DNA of 64,000 nucleotides from Collinsella aerofaciens (GCF_015561195.1 NZ_JADMSU010000001.1:124001-188000), one strand, 5' to 3'; positions 45,223-62,246 are shown, counted from the first letter of the stretch. Numbers and translations are program-made. Notes: a model not told the origin generated them from the sequence alone.

Positions 45223-45999
45223 ATGGATGCCAAATTAACGATAGTCGACGTAACCGGATCGACCAACGATGACCTGCTCGAAGCAGGTAAACAGGGAGCG
45301 CCGCACGGCACAGGGCTTGCCGCCCGGGCTCAGACAGCAGGACGCGGCCGGCGCGGGCACAAATGGGATTCAACCGCCGGCAACTTATTGCTTTCGATTG
45401 TCCTGCGTCCATGCGTTAATCCTGCAAAGTACTCTGGTCTTGCCGCCGTCAGCGGCCTAGCGGTGCTCGAGGCGCTCGAAACGCAAGGTCTTGCAAACGA
45501 GATTGGCCTCAAATGGCCCAACGACCTGGTCGCGCGAGGGTGCAAACTCGGCGGCATCTTGGTCGAGGCGGCACGCGATAACGAAGGCAAACCCTTCGCC
45601 GTCTGCGGCATTGGCGTCAATGTGAACTATGTGCCCTCAAAGGTTCCCGATGGCGGCCTGCCGGCAATCGGCCTCTCGGATCTCAACGAGAACGTTCCCG
45701 CCGTCGATGTGTTACTCAAGGAGGTCTATCACGCGGTCGTGAACGCCGTAGATGCGTGGGCAGAGCATCTCAAGGCCATGGAAGAAGACACCGGACCGCT
45801 CGCGCCCGTCCAAGGCGAATATATCGCTCACCTCAATTGGATTGGGGAGCACGTTATCGCCCGCTCCCCCGCTCGGGACGAGCTGGCGCGAGGCATCTTT
45901 AAAACCGTCGATGCCTTTGGACGCGCGTGTATCGAAACGGAAGACGGCTTGCGATCCTTCCATTTTGAGGAGGCATCGCTGCGCCCCTTGAACGAATAG
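45223..45999 (+). CDS. birA: Biotin--[acetyl-CoA carboxylase] ligase
   Basis: 258 residues. ATP/biotin-binding GRGRRGHKWDS and LKWPNDL motifs with the C-terminal SH3-like domain (EHVIARSP, GIFKTVDAFG). It lacks the N-terminal HTH, so it is a class I ligase without repressor function. Divergent from the FAS operon, whose AccB it biotinylates. ATG 45223 follows AGGAGG with 11-nt spacing. Confidence 0.93.
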   Translation: MDAKLTIVDVTGSTNDDLLEAGKQGAPHGTGLAARAQTAGRGRRGHKWDSTAGNLLLSIVLRPCVNPAKYSGLAAVSGLAVLEALETQGLANEIGLKWPNDLVARGCKLGGILVEAARDNEGKPFAVCGIGVNVNYVPSKVPDGGLPAIGLSDLNENVPAVDVLLKEVYHAVVNAVDAWAEHLKAMEEDTGPLAPVQGEYIAHLNWIGEHVIARSPARDELARGIFKTVDAFGRACIETEDGLRSFHFEEASLRPLNE

Positions 46000-46056
46000 G
46001 GCGCCGCAGGCACCTGCTCGGCAGCATTACCCGGCAGTCCAAACCATCATTCAAAA

Positions 46057-46093
46057 CAAAAGAGCCCCGCTACCAACATGGCAGCGGGGCTCT
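46057..46093 (-). terminator. Intrinsic terminator after rpsJ
   Basis: AGAGCCCCGCT (46061-46071) pairs with AGCGGGGCTCT (46083-46093); on the minus strand it is followed by TTTTGTTTTG. Confidence 0.9.
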
Positions 46094-46114
46094 GTAAGCT
46101 ATGAGCGATATCGC

Positions 46115-46423
46115 TTAGAGCTTGATGTCGATGTCAACGCCAGCGGGGAGGTCGAGACGCATGAGCGAATCAACGGTGCCCGAGGTGGGGTCGAGGATGT
46201 CGATGAGACGCTTGTGGGTGCGCATCTCGAACTGCTCACGGGAGTCCTTGTTCACGTGCGGCGAGCGGATAACCGTGTACAGGTTGCGCTCGGTGGGCAG
46301 GGGGACAGGACCGGAAACGCGAGCGCCGGTCTTCTGAGCGGTCTCGACGATGAGCTTCGCGGACTGATCGACGACCTCGTGATCATAGCCCTTGAGGCGA
46401 ATGCGGATCTTCTGGGTAGCCAA
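46115..46423 (-). CDS. rpsJ: 30S ribosomal protein S10 (transcription factor NusE)
   Basis: 102 residues, canonical ([53 protein letters not shown]). Also acts as NusE in antitermination. Start is TTG 46423 (SD GGAGG, 6 nt). It closes the str operon after fusA rather than leading the S10 operon, and is followed by its own terminator. Confidence 0.96.
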   Translation of the reverse strand: MATQKIRIRLKGYDHEVVDQSAKLIVETAQKTGARVSGPVPLPTERNLYTVIRSPHVNKDSREQFEMRTHKRLIDILDPTSGTVDSLMRLDLPAGVDIDIKL

Positions 46424-46483
46424 CTTAAACCTCCAAAGAGTGCGAGAGATGTTCTCGCGGATTACGTAACAGGGAGCTCGAAC

Positions 46484-48583
46484 TTAGGCGTTCTTGCTCA
46501 TGACCTCGTCCACGATGGACTTGGGCGCGGGCTCATAAGAGTCGAACTGCATCGTGTAGGATGCACGGCCCTGGGTCTGGGAGCGAAGGTCGGTAGCGTA
46601 ACCGAACATCTCGCCCAGCGGCACCTTGGCACGGATGAGCTTGGTGTTCTTGCGATCCTCCATGCCCTCGATCTTGCCGCGGCGACCGGAGAGGTTGCCC
46701 ATAACGTCGCCCATGTACTGCTCGGGGGTCTCGACCTCGACAGCCATGATCGGCTCGAGCAGCTGCGGATCGGACTTCTTGAGGGCGTCCTTGATAGCCA
46801 TGGAACCGGCGATCTTGAAGGCGGCCTCGGAGGAGTCGACCTCGTGGTAAGAACCGTCGAACAGGGTGACCTTAACGTCGAGGACCGGGAAGCCGGCGAT
46901 AACACCGGTGTTCAGGGCCTCCTGGATGCCCTTGTCGATGGACGGGATGTACTCCTTGGGCACGACGCCGCCGACGATAGCGTTGACGAACTCGTAGCCG
47001 AAGCCCTCCTCCATCTTCTCGAGCTTGATGACGGCGTGGCCGTACTGACCGCGACCGCCGGACTGACGGACGAACTTGCCCTCAGCCTTCTCGACGTCGT
47101 GACCAGCGGTCTCGCGGTAGGCGACCTGGGGCTTACCAACGTTAGCGTCAACCTTGAACTCACGGAGCAGACGGTCGACGATGATCTCGAGGTGCAGCTC
47201 GCCCATGCCGGCAATGATGGTCTGGCCGGTCTCGTGGTTGGTGGACACCGTGAAGGTCGGGTCCTCCTCGGCGAGCTTGGTCAGAGCCAGGGACATCTTG
47301 TCCTGCTCGGCCTTGGTCTTGGGCTCGATGGCAACGTCGATAACGGGCTTAGCGAACTCGATCTTCTCGAGGACGATCTCCTTGCCCTCGGCGCACAGGG
47401 TGTCACCGGTGGTGGAGTTCTTGAAGCCGACGCAAGCGACGATGTCGCCGGCGGCAGCGTCGTCACGGTCGATACGCTCGGCAGCGTTCATCTCGAGGAT
47501 GCGGCCGAGACGCTCGCGCTGACCGTTGGAAGCGTTGATCACGTAGGAGCCGGACTCGGCACGGCCGGAGTAAACGCGGACGTAGGTGAGCTTACCGACG
47601 AACGGGTCGGTCATGATCTTGAAGACCAGGCCGGAGAAGGGCTCGTCGAAGGAGGGATGACGCTCGATCTCCTCGCCGGTGTCCGGATCGGTACCGGTGA
47701 CGGCCTCGACGTCGATCGGGCTGGGCAGGTAGTCGACGACAGCGTCGAGCAGCTCCTGAACGCCCTTGTTCTTGTAGGCGGAGCCCACGAAGACGAGGTT
47801 GAGCTCGTTGGCCAGAACGCCCTTGCGCAGAGCAGCCTTGAGCTCCTCGACGGTGAAGTCCTCCTCCATGAGGATCTTCTCCATGAGCTCGTCGTCAAAG
47901 CTGGCAGCAGCGTCGAGGAGCTCCTCGCGCTTGGTGGCAGCGATGTCGGCGAACTCAGCCGGGATCTCGTCCATCGGCTCGGGGTAGGTCATGCCCTTCT
48001 CGTCGGCCTTGAAGTCCCATGCAGTCATGGTGACCAGGTCGATGACGCCCCAGAAGTTGTCCTCGGCGCCCATCGGGACCTGAGCGGCCACGGCGTTGGC
48101 GTCGAGACGATCCTTCATGGTCTCGATAGCGTTGAAGAAGTCAGCGCCCACGCGGTCATACTTGTTGATGAAGGCGATACGGGGGACGTTGAAGGTAGAA
48201 GCCTGACGCCAAACGGTCTCAGACTGGGGCTGAACGCCGGCAACGGCGTCGAAGACGGCGACAGCGCCATCGAGGACGCGCAGGCAGCGCTCGACCTCGG
48301 CGGTGAAGTCAACGTGGCCCGGGGTGTCGATGATCTGGATGCGGTAGTCGGTACCGTCCTTCTTCCAGAAGCACGTGGTGGCAGCGGAGGTAATGGTTAC
48401 GCCGCGCTCCTGCTCCTGAACCATCCAGTCCATGGTGGCAGCGCCCTCATGGACCTCACCGATCTTGTGGGTCTTACCGGTGTAGTAAAGAATACGCTCG
48501 GTCGTGGTGGTCTTACCGGCATCGATGTGAGCCATGATGCCGATGTTACGGGTATCGGAAAGCTTGTACTTAGGCTTAGCCAT
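46484..48583 (-). CDS. fusA: Elongation factor G
   Basis: 699 residues. GTPase motifs [15 protein letters not shown] (G1), [12 protein letters not shown] (G3), NKYDRVGAD (G4, in place of NKMDR), domain IV loop [11 protein letters not shown], and the C-terminal domain V. Drives translocation and ribosome recycling. SD AAGGAAC. The Met-to-Tyr change in the NKxDR motif is a small deviation. Confidence 0.96.
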   Translation of the reverse strand: MAKPKYKLSDTRNIGIMAHIDAGKTTTTERILYYTGKTHKIGEVHEGAATMDWMVQEQERGVTITSAATTCFWKKDGTDYRIQIIDTPGHVDFTAEVERCLRVLDGAVAVFDAVAGVQPQSETVWRQASTFNVPRIAFINKYDRVGADFFNAIETMKDRLDANAVAAQVPMGAEDNFWGVIDLVTMTAWDFKADEKGMTYPEPMDEIPAEFADIAATKREELLDAAASFDDELMEKILMEEDFTVEELKAALRKGVLANELNLVFVGSAYKNKGVQELLDAVVDYLPSPIDVEAVTGTDPDTGEEIERHPSFDEPFSGLVFKIMTDPFVGKLTYVRVYSGRAESGSYVINASNGQRERLGRILEMNAAERIDRDDAAAGDIVACVGFKNSTTGDTLCAEGKEIVLEKIEFAKPVIDVAIEPKTKAEQDKMSLALTKLAEEDPTFTVSTNHETGQTIIAGMGELHLEIIVDRLLREFKVDANVGKPQVAYRETAGHDVEKAEGKFVRQSGGRGQYGHAVIKLEKMEEGFGYEFVNAIVGGVVPKEYIPSIDKGIQEALNTGVIAGFPVLDVKVTLFDGSYHEVDSSEAAFKIAGSMAIKDALKKSDPQLLEPIMAVEVETPEQYMGDVMGNLSGRRGKIEGMEDRKNTKLIRAKVPLGEMFGYATDLRSQTQGRASYTMQFDSYEPAPKSIVDEVMSKNA

Positions 48584-48602
48584 GTTAGTTCCTTACCTTA
48601 AC

Positions 48603-49076
48603 TTACCAACGATAGTGAGAGAACGCGCGGTTGGCCTCGGCCATCTTGAAGACGTCCTCACGCTTCTTGACGGAAGCGCCCAGGCCGTTGGAGGCGTCGA
48701 GGATCTCGTTGGCGAGACGCTCGGCCATGGTCTTCTCCTTGCGAGCGCGGGAGAAGTTGACGATCCAGCGGATACCCAGAGCGGTGGAACGACGGGAGTT
48801 GACCTCCATCGGGACCTGATAGGTAGCGCCACCGACACGCTTGGGCTTAACCTCGAGCGTGGGCTTGACGTTGTCCATAGCCTTCTTGAAGGTAGCGAGA
48901 GCGTCGCCACCCTCGGACTTCTCGGCAACAATCTCGAAAGCGGTGTAAACGATGCGCTCAGCGGTGGCCTTCTTGCCGTCAAGAAGGACCTTGTTGATGA
49001 GCTGAGTCACCAGGCGGTTGTTGTAAACGGCGTCAGGCTGAACCTCACGACGATTAGCTGCTGCACGACGCGGCAT
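48603..49076 (-). CDS. rpsG: 30S ribosomal protein S7
   Basis: 157 residues ([20 protein letters not shown], the [13 protein letters not shown] hairpin arm, C-terminal [20 protein letters not shown]). Head protein at the E site and translational repressor of the str operon in E. coli. Confidence 0.97.
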   Translation of the reverse strand: MPRRAAANRREVQPDAVYNNRLVTQLINKVLLDGKKATAERIVYTAFEIVAEKSEGGDALATFKKAMDNVKPTLEVKPKRVGGATYQVPMEVNSRRSTALGIRWIVNFSRARKEKTMAERLANEILDASNGLGASVKKREDVFKMAEANRAFSHYRW

Positions 49077-49149
49077 GTGAAATCTCCTTAAGTGTCTACC
49101 GTGCGGCGCTTAGGCGGAACACGGCGAAAGTATCAAAACGTTATCTGGC

Positions 49150-49527
49150 TTATTTAGCCTTGGGGCGCTTAGCACCGTACTTGGAACGGGCCTGCATACG
49201 GTTCTGGACCGGAGCAGCGTCGTAGGCGCCACGGATGACGTGATAACGGACACCAGGGAGGTCACGGACACGACCGCCGCGGACGAGCACGATGGAGTGC
49301 TCCTGCAGGTTGTGGCCCTCACCCGGGATGTAAGCAGTAACTTCGATGCCGTTGACGAGGCGAACACGGGCAACCTTACGAAGAGCCGAGTTCGGCTTCT
49401 TGGGGCTCGTGGTGAAGACGCGGGTGCACACGCCGCGCTTCTGGGAGTTGTGCTGCAGGGCAGCGTTCTTGGACTTCTTGGGCACGGAACGACGGCCCTG
49501 GCGAACCAGCTGGTTAATAGTAGGCAA
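49150..49527 (-). CDS. rpsL: 30S ribosomal protein S12, Arg at position 88
   Basis: 125 residues. The decoding loops are [13 protein letters not shown] (Lys43 retained) and [14 protein letters not shown], where residue 88 is Arg; most bacteria have Lys there, and K88R gives streptomycin resistance in mycobacteria. The codon is CGT on the minus strand near 49265. Start is TTG 49527 with AAGGAG 6 nt upstream. First gene of the str operon. Confidence 0.96.
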   Translation of the reverse strand: MPTINQLVRQGRRSVPKKSKNAALQHNSQKRGVCTRVFTTSPKKPNSALRKVARVRLVNGIEVTAYIPGEGHNLQEHSIVLVRGGRVRDLPGVRYHVIRGAYDAAPVQNRMQARSKYGAKRPKAK

Positions 49528-49703
49528 AGCGTACTCCTTCTCGAATGATTCCAGCTTTCTGTAAAGTGCAACGGCTTGAATCGAGGGGTCAGCATCCCCC
49601 TACGAAACACGCAGTTCGATAGGATACGTGGCGTTAGCTGTGCCGTCAACAGACCACGCCGCCGGGCGTATCCCAAAATATGCACATTTCCGCAAAGCCT
49701 ACA

Positions 49704-49757
49704 CAAAAGGAATCCCCTCCTGTGCGCAAGGGCCGCTTCCCACGAGGGAAGCGGCCC
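49704..49757. repeat. Repeat motif copy 1 with adjacent 12-bp hairpin downstream of the anti-sigma gene
   Basis: 49704-49732 (containing AAAAGGAATCCCCTCCTGTG) is repeated at 51433-51461 with 26 of 29 identities in the same orientation. The two copies bracket the sigma/anti-sigma pair. GGGCCGCTTCCC (49730-49741) pairs perfectly with 49746-49757 across ACGA; there is no T-tract, but it may still end the anti-sigma transcript. Confidence 0.7.
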
Positions 49758-49763
49758 CAGACC

Positions 49764-50840
49764 TTACGAATAGACGATGGTAAAGGGTACTTCTGTTTCG
49801 GTCTCTCCTGTTGATGTGTATCTCGTTCCCTCGAGGGTTACCGAGACCACTTGGTCGACATCAATCAACTTCGTTGGCACCCAGATGTTCTCTCCGCTAT
49901 TGCGCGCATAAGAAAAATATAAGTTGAACACCCCTGCGTCGTCATCTTCGACAATCTGCTCCGATCCATCCTTGTAGCTGACGGTCAGCTTATTATCAAC
50001 TGCTTCATAGCCCAAATCATCAATGTGCGTCTGGATGGAAAACGGGCTGATCTCGAGAGGCGAGTCACCGGAGCGGAGTTCCTTTGTATCGACGTACGCT
50101 CCAATATTGAACTCGGGTGTCGACGCCTCAAACTGCCTCGCACTCCCACCTTCACCCTCGGTCCAGTGGATATTCCAGGTGACCGCATGTTGAAAATCTC
50201 GCTCGCGATCCATAGCGGCAAAGTACATCGTGCCATTAATGACCGTGTCACTTGATGTGTCCTTATCAATTGTGCTGCGTGTGTCAGCCCATTCCTCGCC
50301 GAACTTCATGTCGGGCGTGCCGATGCCTTGTTCTTCTTCACCATAGAGAACAAGTTCGCCAGTCTCTGCTGCCGGCTTGTAGTAGTTAACACCATTTGGA
50401 TTGGACAACGTAAACGTCACGGCACCGCAACCGTTTTTATCGATAGCCATATCATGAATGTCGAGTGTATAGCCGTTGCCCTCGACGGACAGATTGACCT
50501 TCTGTACTGAACCCTCCAAGCTTTGGGGCGCGATACCATCACCAAACTCTCTGGTGTAGGTATATTTAGTCCCCGACGAGCCACCTTGAGTCCAGGTAAT
50601 GGACTCTCCGTTGCCATGGTTTCCCCAGGCAGAGGCAAAATAACTGGAATTGACGACGGCGTAGGCGACCCCTCCGGTCGCCAGCACTCCGGTAAGGCAT
50701 CCGATCACGGCAACATACAGAGGCTTCGCGTGACCCTTTCGGCGAAGCGGCTCACCAGCAGCGGCATAAAGAACACGGTCAGCAAGATCGCTATCGGCTT
50801 GGACGGACTCGAAGGCCTGCTTGATTTGGTTGGATTTCAC
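49764..50840 (-). CDS. Membrane-anchored putative anti-sigma factor with extracytoplasmic domain
   Basis: 358 residues. A short basic cytoplasmic N-terminus (about 1-40, EPLRRKGHAKP) is followed by one transmembrane helix (about 41-65) and a 290-residue extracytoplasmic beta-rich part. The N-terminal segment is short and lacks a zinc HxxxCxxC motif, resembling DUF4179-type anti-sigma proteins. ATG 50840 overlaps the sigma gene by 50 nt, the usual coupling of an ECF sigma with its inhibitor. The extracytoplasmic ligand or stress is unknown. Confidence 0.75.
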   Translation of the reverse strand: MKSNQIKQAFESVQADSDLADRVLYAAAGEPLRRKGHAKPLYVAVIGCLTGVLATGGVAYAVVNSSYFASAWGNHGNGESITWTQGGSSGTKYTYTREFGDGIAPQSLEGSVQKVNLSVEGNGYTLDIHDMAIDKNGCGAVTFTLSNPNGVNYYKPAAETGELVLYGEEEQGIGTPDMKFGEEWADTRSTIDKDTSSDTVINGTMYFAAMDRERDFQHAVTWNIHWTEGEGGSARQFEASTPEFNIGAYVDTKELRSGDSPLEISPFSIQTHIDDLGYEAVDNKLTVSYKDGSEQIVEDDDAGVFNLYFSYARNSGENIWVPTKLIDVDQVVSVTLEGTRYTSTGETETEVPFTIVYS

Positions 50841-51309
50841 GGTCGCCCTCCTCTAGGATGAACTTGAGTTTCGATCTGCCGCGAGCTAAACGCGTTCGAA
50901 CGGTCGCGGCTGGCACATGCAATAACTCGGCAATCTCTGAAGTCGAGAAGCCCAGATAGTAATAGAGCACGATGGGGATACGGAATCGTTCCGGAAGCCG
51001 CATGACGTCTAATAGGACGGCCTTGGTCTCATCCTGCGCCGTCGAAAGCGAATCGGCCAGGTTCTCAATGTCCTCCACACGCCTCCATGGCTTTCGAAAG
51101 AGAGATTTGCATTCATTGATCGTGACCCGGATAAGCCATCGACGAAGATGTTCCCAGCTTTCAAATTGCGCATCGCTTTTGAGTAACTTCAGAAAGACGT
51201 CTTGAGCGACATCGTCGGCGTCGGCGCGATCACGCAGGTACGTCAACGCGATCCGAAACACGACATCCCGGTGATCTTCGACTGCCTGTCTAAATGTTTG
51301 TTCTTCCAT
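50791..51309 (-). CDS. ECF-type RNA polymerase sigma factor
   Basis: 172 residues with only regions 2 and 4. Region 2 includes RIALTYLRDRADADDVAQDVFLK (shown in part), region 4 the HTH FSTSEIAELLHVPAATVRTR. ATG 51309 follows GGGAGGTGA. The gene sits upstream of its putative anti-sigma, and a SigW-like promoter (51358-51386) lies 50 nt ahead, suggesting autoregulation. Closest in layout to SigW/SigV/SigE-type ECF units. Confidence 0.9.
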   Translation of the reverse strand: MEEQTFRQAVEDHRDVVFRIALTYLRDRADADDVAQDVFLKLLKSDAQFESWEHLRRWLIRVTINECKSLFRKPWRRVEDIENLADSLSTAQDETKAVLLDVMRLPERFRIPIVLYYYLGFSTSEIAELLHVPAATVRTRLARGRSKLKFILEEGDREIQPNQAGLRVRPSR

Positions 51310-51357
51310 AATCACCTCCCGGTGACGTTAATGGTTCTCGATGAGGCCCTCACCATA

Positions 51358-51386
51358 GATACGCTTTGACCGAACAGAATGTTTCA
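51358..51386 (-). promoter_or_regulatory. Predicted autoregulated ECF promoter (TGAAAC-N17-CGTA)
   Basis: On the minus strand TGAAAC (51386-51381) is followed after 17 nt by CGTA (51363-51360). That is the consensus of B. subtilis SigW-class promoters, placed about 50 nt upstream of the sigma start codon. Confidence 0.6.
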
Positions 51387-51432
51387 AATTCAAGCAGGAA
51401 AAACCTACCAAAATTAATCCGTCCCTTTTTGG

Positions 51433-51600
51433 CAAAAGGAATCCCCTTCTGTGCGCGGGGGCAGATTCCCGGAACGGGCCGCCCGCTGTTTAAGTTTGCT
51501 GCTCTACAGTCCTGCGCAAGACGGAAAGCACATTAAGTGCTTTCCTTTGCGTGCGGAACTCGCGACAAACTTAAACAGCGGGCGGCCCGTTCCGGGAATC
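51433..51600. repeat. Large palindromic element B: 34-bp perfect arms, 69-nt core, plus repeat copy 2
   Basis: Arms 51464-51497 and 51567-51600 are exact reverse complements (34 bp); the core is 51498-51566. Against element A (reverse-complemented) it differs at 4 of 69 core positions. Two of those form a compensating G-C to A-T change in the apical stem (GGAAAGCAC with GTGCTTTCC). Arms share nothing with A or C. The left flank 51433-51461 repeats 49704-49732. Located between the sigma gene and the rpoC terminator. Confidence 0.92.
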
Positions 51601-51631
51601 CGACGTGCTCGTCGGGGCAACGTTCCTCACC

Positions 51632-51668
51632 AAAAAAGACCCGCTCCCCTGTTGGGAAGCGGGTCTTT
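51632..51668 (-). terminator. Intrinsic terminator of the rpoBC operon
   Basis: Minus strand: AAAGACCCGCT plus CCC pairs with GGG plus AGCGGGTCTTT around AACA, then a run of six T. Confidence 0.92.
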
Positions 51669-51694
51669 GGAAGGACGGTTAACGTACTAGGAAA

Positions 51695-56173
<4,479 letters not shown>

Positions 56174-56179
56174 AGTCAA

Positions 56180-59671
<3,492 letters not shown>

Positions 59672-59744
59672 CAGGTTTTTCCTCCTTCACGGAAATGCTC
59701 GGTGGGTTGGCGAGGCATAGCTTCGCCAGTTATCGCAACCTAAT

Positions 59745-59772
59745 AGTTTATCAGGTACCGACCGTTGGGCAA
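59745..59772 (-). promoter_or_regulatory. Predicted rpoB promoter
   Basis: Minus strand TTGCCC (59772-59767), 16-nt spacer, TAAACT (59750-59745), about 75 nt ahead of the GTG start. Confidence 0.5.
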
Positions 59773-59849
59773 GAAAAGCCTTGACGCGATTGAGTTTTTG
59801 GAGTAGCAAAGTTTTTCGACAGAAAATACGCAGGTAGATAGGTGTGCAT

Positions 59850-59863
59850 CGAACACCTGTTCA
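59850..59863 (-). promoter_or_regulatory. LexA-box-like sequence upstream of rpoBC
   Basis: The minus strand reads TGAACAGGTGTTCG, fitting the Gram-positive SOS box core GAACRNRYGTTC exactly. It lies about 80 nt upstream of the predicted rpoB promoter and about 100 nt downstream of the galU stop. No other SOS gene is near, so chance occurrence is possible. Confidence 0.35.
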
Positions 59864-59904
59864 TATATTTTCTGTGAACAGAGGGCCGGCAATCGCAGCT
59901 CTTA

Positions 59905-59938
59905 TAAAAAACGGGCGCGAACCGAGGTCCACGCCCGT
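59905..59938 (-). terminator. Intrinsic terminator of galU
   Basis: Minus strand ACGGGCG pairs with CGCCCGT (59931-59938 with 59911-59918) and is followed by a run of six T. Confidence 0.88.
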
Positions 59939-59958
59939 AAATGTCGGTGCCCGAAGGC

Positions 59959-60867
59959 TTACTTGCGCATCAATCCGCCGCGCTCGTCGATGGCGTCCCA
60001 GAAGGCGTCGGCAAAGCGGGGGTCGTTTGCAGCCATGAGGGCGTTAGTGGCCATCCAACCAGAGGGAGTGCCGGTGTCGTAGCCCGACAGCGGGTCGATG
60101 ACGACGGCGTACATGGCCTCGCGGTCGAGCGAACGGGCCATGGCGTCGGTGAGCTGGATCTCGCCGCCCTTGCCGGCCTGCTGATCTGCCAGCAGGTCCA
60201 TGACCAGCGGGCTCAGCAGGTAGCGACCGACGATGTACAGGTTGGACGGAGCAGCCTCGGGAGCGGGCTTCTCAACCAGACCGCCGATACGCCAGACAGC
60301 GCCCGGCTCGGCATCGGCAACGTCCTCGGCGCCCTCGAGCGAACCGACGCGCTCGCCGGCGATAACGCCGTAGCGGCTGACTTCCTCGGGCGAGCAAGCA
60401 GCGACGGCGATAACCGAAGCGCCACCGTGCTCCTTGGAAACGGCGAGCATCTTGTCGCAGATATCGCGGTTAGGCACAACGTAGTCGCCCAGAAGAACCA
60501 GGAAGTTCTCCCCTGCCACGGCGTCGGCAGCAGAGCGAATAGCATGGCCGAGGCCCTTGGGCTCGTACTGATAACGGAAGTCGACCGGCATACCGCCAGC
60601 GTGGGCGACGGCATCGGCATAGGCGTTCTTGCCGCGCTCGCGCAGCAGGTTCTCGAGCGAACGGTCGGGCTGGAAGTAGTTCAGCAGCTCGGGCTTGCCG
60701 GGAGAAGTAACGATGATGGCGTCGTCGACCTCCTCGGGGTCGAGTGCCTCCTCGACGACGTACTGAATGACGGGCTTGTCGAGCACCGGCAGCATCTCTT
60801 TGGGCGTGCACTTGGTGCCAGGCAGAAAACGCGTGCCAAGACCGGCGGCGGGGATGATTGCCTTCAT
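59959..60867 (-). CDS. galU: UTP--glucose-1-phosphate uridylyltransferase
   Basis: 302 residues from ATG 60867 (SD AAAGGAT). N-terminal nucleotide-binding AIIPAAGLGTRFLPGTK, then PKEMLPVLDKPVIQYVVEEA and the GLGHAIRSA and VEKPAPEAAPSN blocks of bacterial GalU. Makes UDP-glucose for surface polysaccharide and galactose metabolism. Monocistronic, between rplL and rpoB. Confidence 0.94.
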   Translation of the reverse strand: MKAIIPAAGLGTRFLPGTKCTPKEMLPVLDKPVIQYVVEEALDPEEVDDAIIVTSPGKPELLNYFQPDRSLENLLRERGKNAYADAVAHAGGMPVDFRYQYEPKGLGHAIRSAADAVAGENFLVLLGDYVVPNRDICDKMLAVSKEHGGASVIAVAACSPEEVSRYGVIAGERVGSLEGAEDVADAEPGAVWRIGGLVEKPAPEAAPSNLYIVGRYLLSPLVMDLLADQQAGKGGEIQLTDAMARSLDREAMYAVVIDPLSGYDTGTPSGWMATNALMAANDPRFADAFWDAIDERGGLMRK

Positions 60868-61114
60868 GTTATTCAAAGATCCTTTCGCAGGCGCAAAAGC
60901 GCCCCATGTGTGCGGCACACAGCCGCAGACCAAATTGCGATACCCAAGCATCTTACCGCTGGAACTATATGTCGCTACAAGGCAGAGACAATTCTTCAGC
61001 AGGTCAACGCAAATTATTGCTCGAATGGTGCAATTTTATTGCCCAACGGCAGGGCACCCGATACGACGCAAATCACAGAACATGGCAGTTTGAGCAACCG
61101 ATGCCGAGGGACCG

Positions 61115-61153
61115 AAAAATAAAAAGACGGGGCTCGCAATGCGAACCCCGTCT
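61115..61153 (-). terminator. Intrinsic terminator of rplJL
   Basis: Minus strand AGACGGGG with inner CGCA/TGCG pairs with CCCCGTCT and runs into TTTTATTTTT. Confidence 0.92.
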
Positions 61154-61180
61154 GCAAAGGAATCTGGCGAGAAAGCCTGA

Positions 61181-61558
61181 TTACTTGAGGGTGACAGCAG
61201 CGCCAGCAGCCTCGAGCTTCTCCTTGGCAGCCTCGGCGTCCTCCTTCTTGGCACCCTCGAGAACAGCCTTGGGAGCGCCCTCGACGACCTCCTTGGCCTC
61301 CTTCAGGCCAAGGTTGGTGAGCTCACGGACGGCCTTGATGACCTGGATCTTGTTGTCGCCGAAGCCCTCGAGCACGACGTCAAACTCGGTCTTCTCCTCG
61401 GCCTCAGCAGCGCCAGCAGCGGGAGCGGCGACAACAGCGGCAGGAGCAGCGGCGGAAACGCCGAAGGTGTCCTCGATAGCCTTGACGAGCTCGGAAGCCT
61501 CGAGAAGGGTCATTTCCTTAAGAGCATCGATGATCTCATCGGTGGTAAGCTTAGCCAT
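61181..61558 (-). CDS. rplL: 50S ribosomal protein L7/L12
   Basis: 125 residues: N-terminal dimerisation helix region ([21 protein letters not shown]), Ala-rich hinge ([17 protein letters not shown]) and the factor-binding C-terminal domain ([20 protein letters not shown]). ATG 61558 is used; the frame to 61591 is spacer. A 102-nt spacer with two small hairpins separates it from rplJ. Confidence 0.97.
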   Translation of the reverse strand: MAKLTTDEIIDALKEMTLLEASELVKAIEDTFGVSAAAPAAVVAAPAAGAAEAEEKTEFDVVLEGFGDNKIQVIKAVRELTNLGLKEAKEVVEGAPKAVLEGAKKEDAEAAKEKLEAAGAAVTLK

Positions 61559-61660
61559 TTCTAAGTCCTTTCGGTTTCCGTGCGGATGCACGGAGATCAG
61601 TTAAAACACGGCGCGAATGCGCCAGGGGTGCGGCGTTGCCGCCGCGGGTGAAAACAGCGA

Positions 61661-62182
61661 CTAGGCTGCCTTCTGCTCGGAGACCTGCTGGATCGAACGA
61701 GCGAGACCAGAGGAAACGCCGTTGACGCAGACAGCGATGTCGCGAGCGAAACCGGAGATGAGACCGGCGATCTGGCCGAGAAGCTGATCCTTGGTGGGCA
61801 GCTCGGCGATAGCCTTAACATCATCAGCGGAAACGGCCTTGCCGTCGGAGATACCGCCCTTGATCTCAAGGACGCCCTTGGACTTAGCGGAGAAGTCCTT
61901 AAGGGCCTTAGCGGCCTCGACCGGCTCGGTCTCGTAGAACACATAAGCGACGGGGCCGGCGAGGATCTCGTCGATCTCGGGCTGCTCCTGGTTCTTGAGA
62001 GCGATCTTGACCAGGTTGTTCTTGTAGACCTTCATCTCGGCGCCGCACTCGCGAAGCTGATGACGCAGCTCCTGAGCCTGCTTAACCGTCAGACCGTTGT
62101 AGTTGACGACGAACAGACCGGCGTTCTCGGCGATACGGGACTCGATCTCTGCAACCTTGTCGATTTTGTACTGCTGGGGCAT
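61661..62182 (-). CDS. rplJ: 50S ribosomal protein L10
   Basis: 173 residues with the N-terminal rRNA-binding domain (EIESRIAENAGLFVVNYNGLTV) and C-terminal helix that carries L7/L12 dimers. Controlled by the upstream L10 leader and attenuator at 62247-62375. SD GAGGAGG. Confidence 0.97.
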   Translation of the reverse strand: MPQQYKIDKVAEIESRIAENAGLFVVNYNGLTVKQAQELRHQLRECGAEMKVYKNNLVKIALKNQEQPEIDEILAGPVAYVFYETEPVEAAKALKDFSAKSKGVLEIKGGISDGKAVSADDVKAIAELPTKDQLLGQIAGLISGFARDIAVCVNGVSSGLARSIQQVSEQKAA

Positions 62183-62246
62183 GAATTACACCTCCTCGAA
62201 TTCTTTCCGGGCACGGTCCGCCACAAGGACGTGACGGGGGCATGTC

